Shown here: one piece after another, positions 58,969-64,000 of the stretch
How the letters are laid out: every line of letters begins with the position of its first letter
How positions within the stretch are numbered: the stretch's first letter is position 1
Origin: Planctomycetota bacterium
GTDB taxonomy: Bacteria; Planctomycetota; Planctomycetia; Pirellulales; Lacipirellulaceae
NCBI GenBank assembly: GCA_029259945.1
Contig: JAJDEF010000029.1
Span: forward strand, 32,505 to 96,504
DNA length: 64,000 nt
Direction: 5' to 3'
The notes under the pieces: generated by a model
What the model was told of the DNA's origin: nothing
Databases searched by the model: none
What the model saw: only the letters and a program-made list of their open reading frames with translations
Translations under genes and position numbers: made by a program

Positions 58969-60735
58969 ATGCACAGAACATTGTTCTTTCCCGTCCTCTT
59001 GCTAGGGCAGTTGGCAACGATTTCGATTGCCCAGGCGGCTTTGCCATCTCGCAATCCGATCAATGCGAATATCTCGAAAGCATCTTGGTCGATGGAACTT
59101 CAAGATGTGATCACAATCCCCAACAGCAGCGGGCAGGCACCTCGGCTCGAGTTTCTTGTGGGAGGAGGCGCGCCAGGATTGGCTTATGTCCTCGACCAGC
59201 GTGGCAAAATCTATTCCTTCGATACCTCCCTCCCCAGCCCTAGTTCTACGATGTTCTTAGATCTTTCGGCTTCGGTGACAGGTTTTCGAGACGGTTTTCA
59301 ACAAGGCGTCCGTGGCCTAGCCTTCCACCCCGACTTCAACAACTCGGGTACGGATGGCTTCCGCAAGTTTTACACCTCGCACAGCCGCACGGCATTCAGC
59401 GGAGCGCCATCAGGCAATCCTATTTTCTTCGGCGCACCGAACCCGCCCGGCGTCGACCATGATTCGATCGTCGGCGAGTGGACCGTCAACGCCAATGGAA
59501 GCGTCAACACAGCATCGTATCGCGAGTTGTTTTACATCGGGCAAACCAATTCCGATCACAACATCGGCCAGATAGGATTTAACCCCAATGCTAGTTCGGG
59601 AGAAGCCGATTTCGGAAAACTCTATGTCGCACTCGGCGATGGTGGGGGCGTGCAGGATCCTCACAACTTAGCACAAGATCTCTCGCAGCCTCTTGGTTCG
59701 TATTTGCGTGTCGATCCCATCGCTTCCGGCGCAGATCCTTTTTCGATTCCCAGCGATAACCCTTTCAAAATCAGCAATAGCCCCTCGACTGTGCAAAATT
59801 TAATCTGGGCTCATGGACTGCGCAACCCGCATCGATTTACCTTCGACACGGCAGGGGATGGCAAGATGCTCATTTCAGACATCGGCCAGGGCAGTATCGA
59901 AGAGATTAATCTGGGGGTCGCTGGCGCGAACTACGGTTGGGATCTACGAGAGGGCACTTTCCAAACCACCGGCGATCCGAATGTCGTTGACAACTTGCCC
60001 GCAAACCATGCGACCGACCCCTACACCTATCCTGTCGCTCAATACGATCATACGAACAATTTGCTCAACGGCAGCGTGGCCGTTGCAGGCGGCTCGGTCT
60101 ATCGGGGCACAGGCGTCCCGCAACTCACAGGACTTTACCTGTTCGGTGATTTTGCGACGAACTCAGGCCCCATTTTCGCGGTCGACGTCGACGACTTGGT
60201 TCAACGTGACGACTTTACTAATCTTACCAGCCTCAACGACGGACATCTGGCGCCGTTTGCCGAAGTTCAACTCACCCAGGGCGGAGTCGACAAAACTTTG
60301 TTACAGATTATTGCCGACGAAACCGGGCAAAGCGAGAGCCGCACCGATCTTCGGTTCGGCGTTGGCCCCGACAACGAGATTTATGTACTCAACAAACACG
60401 ACGGGGTGGTGCGAAAGATCGTTAGCGTCGCCGGCATTCTCGACGGCGATGCCGACCGCGATGGCAAGGTCGACGGCACAGATTTTCTTACCTGGCAACG
60501 CAACCTAGGCAAAAGTGGTGACTGGAGCGACGGCGACTTCAACGGCAACGGCCTAGTCGACTCAGCCGATCTCGCCCTTTGGGAATCGCAGTTCGGCAAT
60601 TCACCCCAGCCCGCTACCGCCGCAGTTCCCGAGCCCTCATGCCTCGCCCTCTGCTTGCTAGGGGGTTGGATCGCGAGCCAATTATGTCGTTGCCGCTGGC
60701 TCAAGCAACGGGTAGTTCCGGTCTACCTGCGTTAG
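58969..60735 (+). CDS. Secreted glucose/sorbosone dehydrogenase-like propeller with PEP-CTERM signal
   Basis: 588 residues. Signal peptide (FPVLLLGQLATISIAQA), then a GSDH-type six-bladed propeller: QQGVRGLAFHPDFNNSGTDG, YVALGDGGGVQDPHNLAQDL, WAHGLRNPHRFTFDTAGDGK and GQGSIEEINLGVAGANYGWD. These fit PQQ-dependent sugar dehydrogenases. After residue 490: GDADRDGKVDGTDFLTWQRN and DFNGNGLVDSADLALWESQF (dockerin-like), then VPEPSCLALCLLGGWIASQL and a basic end. A Cys in the VPEPSC motif is unusual. AGGTGA lies five bases before the ATG. Possibly oxidises sugars at the cell surface. Confidence 0.82.
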   Translation: MHRTLFFPVLLLGQLATISIAQAALPSRNPINANISKASWSMELQDVITIPNSSGQAPRLEFLVGGGAPGLAYVLDQRGKIYSFDTSLPSPSSTMFLDLSASVTGFRDGFQQGVRGLAFHPDFNNSGTDGFRKFYTSHSRTAFSGAPSGNPIFFGAPNPPGVDHDSIVGEWTVNANGSVNTASYRELFYIGQTNSDHNIGQIGFNPNASSGEADFGKLYVALGDGGGVQDPHNLAQDLSQPLGSYLRVDPIASGADPFSIPSDNPFKISNSPSTVQNLIWAHGLRNPHRFTFDTAGDGKMLISDIGQGSIEEINLGVAGANYGWDLREGTFQTTGDPNVVDNLPANHATDPYTYPVAQYDHTNNLLNGSVAVAGGSVYRGTGVPQLTGLYLFGDFATNSGPIFAVDVDDLVQRDDFTNLTSLNDGHLAPFAEVQLTQGGVDKTLLQIIADETGQSESRTDLRFGVGPDNEIYVLNKHDGVVRKIVSVAGILDGDADRDGKVDGTDFLTWQRNLGKSGDWSDGDFNGNGLVDSADLALWESQFGNSPQPATAAVPEPSCLALCLLGGWIASQLCRCRWLKQRVVPVYLR

Positions 60736-61830
60736 CTAATTCGCCAACGCAGGCGTCGAGGGCGGGATGTAGACGCAGTCGTCCTCTTCTGCAAAGGGAT
60801 TGCCGGTCACTGCATAAGCACGGGCTCGGCTGCCTCCGCAAATGGTGCGGTATTCACATTGCCGACACTTTCCCTCAAGGCGGTTGACGTCACGCAAGTC
60901 TTGAAACAGCGGAGAATTTTGATAAACCGTCACCACATTCTGCTGCGGAAACTGGCCGCATAAGATCGGCATAAAGCCACTGGGGTAGATCTCGCCTGTG
61001 TGGCCAACAAAAACAACGCCTTTACCGTCATTCAGACCTGCCGCCTGAAAAGGTGTCCGTTCGCTGCTGGGCAATTTTGCCGATCGCTCCTGCTGCATCA
61101 CAAATCGTCGATAATGGGGCGCTTCAGTCGTTTTGATCAAATACGGTTGCCGCCTCGATTCGTCCCAGAGCTGCTGAAATGCCCGCTCATATTCGTCCGC
61201 CGACAATCGCAAGGCGAATTCAGCGCGTCCGACTGGCACCAGAAAAAATACCGACCACAAGGTGATTTGCAAAGACGAAAGCATCTCTGCCATAGCACCG
61301 ATTTGGCCGTAGTTGTCTGGAGTCAGGGTCGTGTTGACCTGCGTCGGCAGACCGGCCTCTCGTGCATCTCTTAATATCTCCAAGCTTCGCGAAAAGCTTC
61401 CTTCGATGCCCCGAAATCGGTCATGGGTCGCCGCGTCGGCACCGTCTAGGCTGATCGCCAAGCGGTGAATGCCAGAGTCCTTCAGACGCCCAACCGCCTC
61501 TTGCGTCACTAAAGGTGTGGCCGACGGGGTAATCGAGGTTTCTAGTCCTGCCTTGGTCGCATAGTCGATCAACTGAAAGATGTCGTCCCGGCAAAACGGA
61601 TCTCCACCCGTAAGAACAAGCATCGGTGGCTCAGGGAAATTGGTGAGCTGGTCGATCAACTCAAGCGACTCGCGTGTTGACAGTTCGTCAGGATGCGCAC
61701 GAGTCTGGGCGCAGGCACGGCAATGCTTACATTCGAGCCCGCAAGCTTGCGTCACTTCGTAAAAAACAAGCATCGGGCTACGACGAAAGTCATTTCCCCG
61801 GGGTCTATTTCTGCGACCGTATTTCGTCAC
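60736..61830 (-). CDS. Radical SAM/SPASM protein of the heme (AhbD/NirJ-like) group
   Basis: 364 residues. Radical SAM Cys C30-x3-C34-x2-C37 in VTQACGLECKHCRACAQ, then PMLVLTGGDPFCRDD (SAM contact) and HRLAISLDGADAATHDRFRG. The C-terminus LEGKCRQCEYRTICGGSRAR plus YAVTGNPFAEEDDCVY is the SPASM-like auxiliary Fe-S region of AhbD/NirJ. AhbD decarboxylates coproheme to heme anaerobically. The divergent hemY neighbour, 138 bases away, supports a heme role. Which substrate is used cannot be told by sequence alone. Confidence 0.8.
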   Translation of the reverse strand: MTKYGRRNRPRGNDFRRSPMLVFYEVTQACGLECKHCRACAQTRAHPDELSTRESLELIDQLTNFPEPPMLVLTGGDPFCRDDIFQLIDYATKAGLETSITPSATPLVTQEAVGRLKDSGIHRLAISLDGADAATHDRFRGIEGSFSRSLEILRDAREAGLPTQVNTTLTPDNYGQIGAMAEMLSSLQITLWSVFFLVPVGRAEFALRLSADEYERAFQQLWDESRRQPYLIKTTEAPHYRRFVMQQERSAKLPSSERTPFQAAGLNDGKGVVFVGHTGEIYPSGFMPILCGQFPQQNVVTVYQNSPLFQDLRDVNRLEGKCRQCEYRTICGGSRARAYAVTGNPFAEEDDCVYIPPSTPALAN

Positions 61831-61968
61831 GGGTTGCTTTCCTGTTACTAGAGAGGGTTACGATTGCGACTTCGCCGCACCGTGGAGTTGACGCAACCAG
61901 CCTAGCGGGATTATATTAAGGACGTCAAGGTCCGATATGTAGGCGATGCTTGAAAGAGGTTCCCTCCG

Positions 61969-63456
61969 ATGCCGAAAAGCACGACCATCACTCCGAATCA
62001 TGGTGATTACTCGATCGCAGTGATTGGCGGGGGGATTTCCGGACTGGCAGCAGCCCACCGACTCCTCGAACTTCGACCTCAGGCGAAAGTCATTCTTCTC
62101 GAAGCCCGTGATCGGCTTGGCGGAGTGTTGCAATCCGAGCGTCGTGACGGGTTTCTCATCGAGCACGGTGCAGACAACTTCATCACGACGCCGCCCTGGG
62201 CCACCGAATTCTGTGAGCGCATCGGGTTTGACAGCGAGCTGATTCAAACCAACAAATCCCACCGCCGCGCTTTCGTCGTTCACCAAGGACTTTTGCAGGG
62301 CATTCCCGCCGGTTTTGCGGTGATGGCCCCAAGCCGAATTTGGCCCATCGTTTCGACTCCGATTCTGAGTTTGCGCGGCAAGCTCCGAATGGCAGCCGAA
62401 ATATTTGTCCAGCGCCGCGCGTCGGACACAAGCGAATCACTGGCCGCATTCGTCCGGCGAAGGTTTGGCCGTGAGGTCTACGAGCGATTGGTGCAACCCT
62501 TGGTCGCTGGCATCTACACCGGCGATCCAGAGCAGCTCAGCGCTGGCGCAACCATGCCACGATTTTTGCAAATGGAGAAAGAACATGGCAGTTTGATCCG
62601 CGCGATGTTGAAACAGCGTAAGCTGCAACGCCATTCCTCGAAAAACAGCAGCGGCGCACGCTACAGTCAATTCATCGCCCCGCGCGAAGGGATGGCAGCG
62701 TTCGTACAAGCGATTGTCGACCAACTAAGTAATGCGACCATCGCCCTAGCAGCACCGGTCGAACGAGTCGACCCAACCAGCCACGGCGGTTGGAAACTTT
62801 CGGTCGGAGGTTCTCAGCATCAAACGATCGACGTCGACGGCGTGATTCTCGCAACGCCTGCACGATACAGCGCATCATTGCTACAGAACGTCGACACCAC
62901 GTTGGCCGATGAGTTTGCCAAAATTAAGTACGGTAGCTGTGCGTTAGTTTCGCTTGGTTTTCGTCGAGAACAGATCGGGCATGCCCTCGATGGATTCGGC
63001 TTTGTCGCCCCGTCGATCGAAGGGCGAAAAATCCTGTCCTGTAGTTTTTCTAGCGTGAAATACACGGGACGCGCCCCCGATGGTGATGTTCTACTACGCG
63101 TCTTCGTAGGAGGGGCCTGCCAACAAGAGCTCGTCGAACTAGACGACCAGCAATTACAGAAATTGGTTTTGCAGGAACTTTCCGACCTGTTAGCAATTCG
63201 TGGACAGCCAAAGTTGTGTCACATTACGAGGCAAATTCAGGCGATGCCTCAATACTACGTAGGACACGAGCAACGCGTGCAACGAATTGAAGAACGAGCC
63301 GAAAAACTGCCAAACTTCGCCCTGGCCAGCAACGCACTCCACGGAATCGGTATCCCCAACTGTATTCACGAAGGAGAAAAAGCGGCAGAGAAAGTTCTTG
63401 CAGAGTTACCGCAACCACACTCCGCCAAACGACAAGAAGCATCTTCTGTGGGCTAA
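61969..63456 (+). CDS. hemY: Protoporphyrinogen/coproporphyrinogen oxidase HemY
   Basis: 495 residues, flavin amine-oxidase fold. FAD motif SIAVIGGGISGLAAAHRLLE (GxGxxG at 20-25), ERRDGFLIEHGADNFITTPP (the HemY-type substrate entry), FVRRRFGREVYERLVQPLVA GI at about 164-186, FIAPREGMAAFVQAIVDQL and, at the end, ALHGIGIPNCIHEGEKAAE. Oxidises (copro)porphyrinogen in the oxygen-dependent route. Together with the divergent AhbD-like gene, the cell may have alternative heme endings for oxic and anoxic conditions. Starts after AGAGG. Confidence 0.92.
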   Translation: MPKSTTITPNHGDYSIAVIGGGISGLAAAHRLLELRPQAKVILLEARDRLGGVLQSERRDGFLIEHGADNFITTPPWATEFCERIGFDSELIQTNKSHRRAFVVHQGLLQGIPAGFAVMAPSRIWPIVSTPILSLRGKLRMAAEIFVQRRASDTSESLAAFVRRRFGREVYERLVQPLVAGIYTGDPEQLSAGATMPRFLQMEKEHGSLIRAMLKQRKLQRHSSKNSSGARYSQFIAPREGMAAFVQAIVDQLSNATIALAAPVERVDPTSHGGWKLSVGGSQHQTIDVDGVILATPARYSASLLQNVDTTLADEFAKIKYGSCALVSLGFRREQIGHALDGFGFVAPSIEGRKILSCSFSSVKYTGRAPDGDVLLRVFVGGACQQELVELDDQQLQKLVLQELSDLLAIRGQPKLCHITRQIQAMPQYYVGHEQRVQRIEERAEKLPNFALASNALHGIGIPNCIHEGEKAAEKVLAELPQPHSAKRQEASSVG

Positions 63457-64000
63457 TCTACGACGGACGTTGAGTACGTATAACCCCGCGCTCTCTGCGC
63501 CCTCCGCGGTAAATCCACCCGGCTAAAAATAGAGGTGGAATTTCACCCATCACCCCGCGACAATAACCCTTACCCTCGTTCTTTGAAAATCAAAAACGCT
63601 AATCTTCACGAATGAAAAATTAGCGTCGATTAGCGAAGATAAGTGTTCCCCAGTTTTTCGATCAACTTTTTAGCCACAGAGAACACCGAGATCAAAGAGT
63701 CTCTGAGTTCTCTGTGAACTCTGTGGCTAAATTAGCGGTTCCCCTTTTGCCAATAAAGTCACCCACTTTGGACAAAACAAGACAAAACCCCACCGACTTT
63801 TGTCCGCGCCAAATCTCGCAAAGCCTAGCACTCATGCGTTGAAGAAAACAACCGCAGACAAAACTCCCGAATATTGTCCGCTAAAACGCCAAACAGCCAT
63901 ATACGTGCCAAAACTCAGGCCCACAAAAAATAGAAACCCCTAGAAACGGAGCCCCAAACACCAGCCGCACCCCCGAGTTTTGTCCATTTTGTCACCAAAC
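63457..64000. other. Non-coding right end with several repeats
   Basis: 544 bases with no gene I can support. Contains a solo CTCTCTGCGCC-CCGCGGT arm (63488-63510), a TTAGCG-rich stretch (63598-63640), the palindrome at 63671-63729, and seven TTTGTC/GACAAA sites (63770, 63781, 63798, 63857, 63874, 63978, 63987). Their purpose is unknown. Confidence 0.5.
63671..63729. repeat. Inverted repeat of the ACAGAGAACAC family
   Basis: TAGCCACAGAGAACACCGAG on the left and CTCTGTGAACTCTGTGGCTA on the right are near-complementary, forming a hairpin of about 25 bp. A relative of the 15878-15955 and 48114-48287 repeats. Confidence 0.75.

Noticed and set aside
59813..60508. 231-codon plus-strand frame inside the dehydrogenase-like gene
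   Set aside because: Different frame of an intact secreted propeller; Arg/Ser/Thr-rich shadow.

Overview
The window looks like chromosomal DNA of a planctomycete (Pirellulales-like). Markers: a protein with two copies of the planctomycete-specific TIGR03000 domain (49875-50870); PEP-CTERM proteins carrying the dockerin-like stretch DVDGADFLKWQRGES just before the sorting signal (34381-36604, 58969-60735); an LEPR-type N-terminus on a large secreted protease (21327-23672); DUF11-repeat and HTTM proteins; and many short palindromic intergenic repeats. I could not run any search, so the taxonomy and all family names come from reading the translations.

Layout. 1-4.7 kb is accessory and scarred: a decayed AraC-type regulator tail, a Tat-exported GH106-like glycosidase, an IS3 transposase remnant and a uroporphyrinogen-decarboxylase-family protein, ending at tRNA-Glu(CTC). 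5.2-20.7 kb is mostly housekeeping: an ABC ATPase / membrane protein / MazG operon, Rieske protein, DUF11 surface protein, bioB, PSP1 protein, leuC-leuD with two small followers, a membrane Ser/Thr kinase and a DadA-like oxidoreductase. tRNA-Gln(CTG) at 20868-20938 begins a probable integration hotspot. Its 3' 23 bases recur exactly at 23898-23920 after a lone protease gene, and again with three mismatches at 36811-36837 after a ten-gene exopolysaccharide locus (Wzz-like, degenerate CpsD-like, Wzx/MurJ-like, ligase/polymerase, WecG-type transferase, deacetylase, two methyltransferase-type proteins, FemAB) and two PEP-CTERM genes.

36.9-64 kb returns to core genes: hisH and hisA (split by a MITE-like element), an EF-G paralogue, a cardiolipin-synthase-like protein, an EEP-family hydrolase, an SDR, a vWA protein, a PLP enzyme, a secreted Pcm homologue, the HTTM pair, coaD, a tungstate transporter tupABC bracketed by two nested-palindrome elements, holA, a secreted glucose/sorbosone dehydrogenase-like protein, and a divergent radical SAM/hemY pair for heme.

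Most notable discoveries: (i) 44123-45223 encodes a close relative of the Fe(II)/2-oxoglutarate halogenase SyrB2, with Ala in place of the iron-binding carboxylate (HQA instead of HxD) and a hydrophobic N-terminal extension, next to an SDR and with no NRPS/PKS gene nearby; (ii) a roughly 55-nt leader element is conserved in sense orientation ahead of both bioB and the EF-G paralogue; (iii) the tRNA-Gln tandem island; (iv) a ParB/sulfiredoxin-like plus methyltransferase fusion in the polysaccharide locus; (v) several families of perfect inverted repeats.
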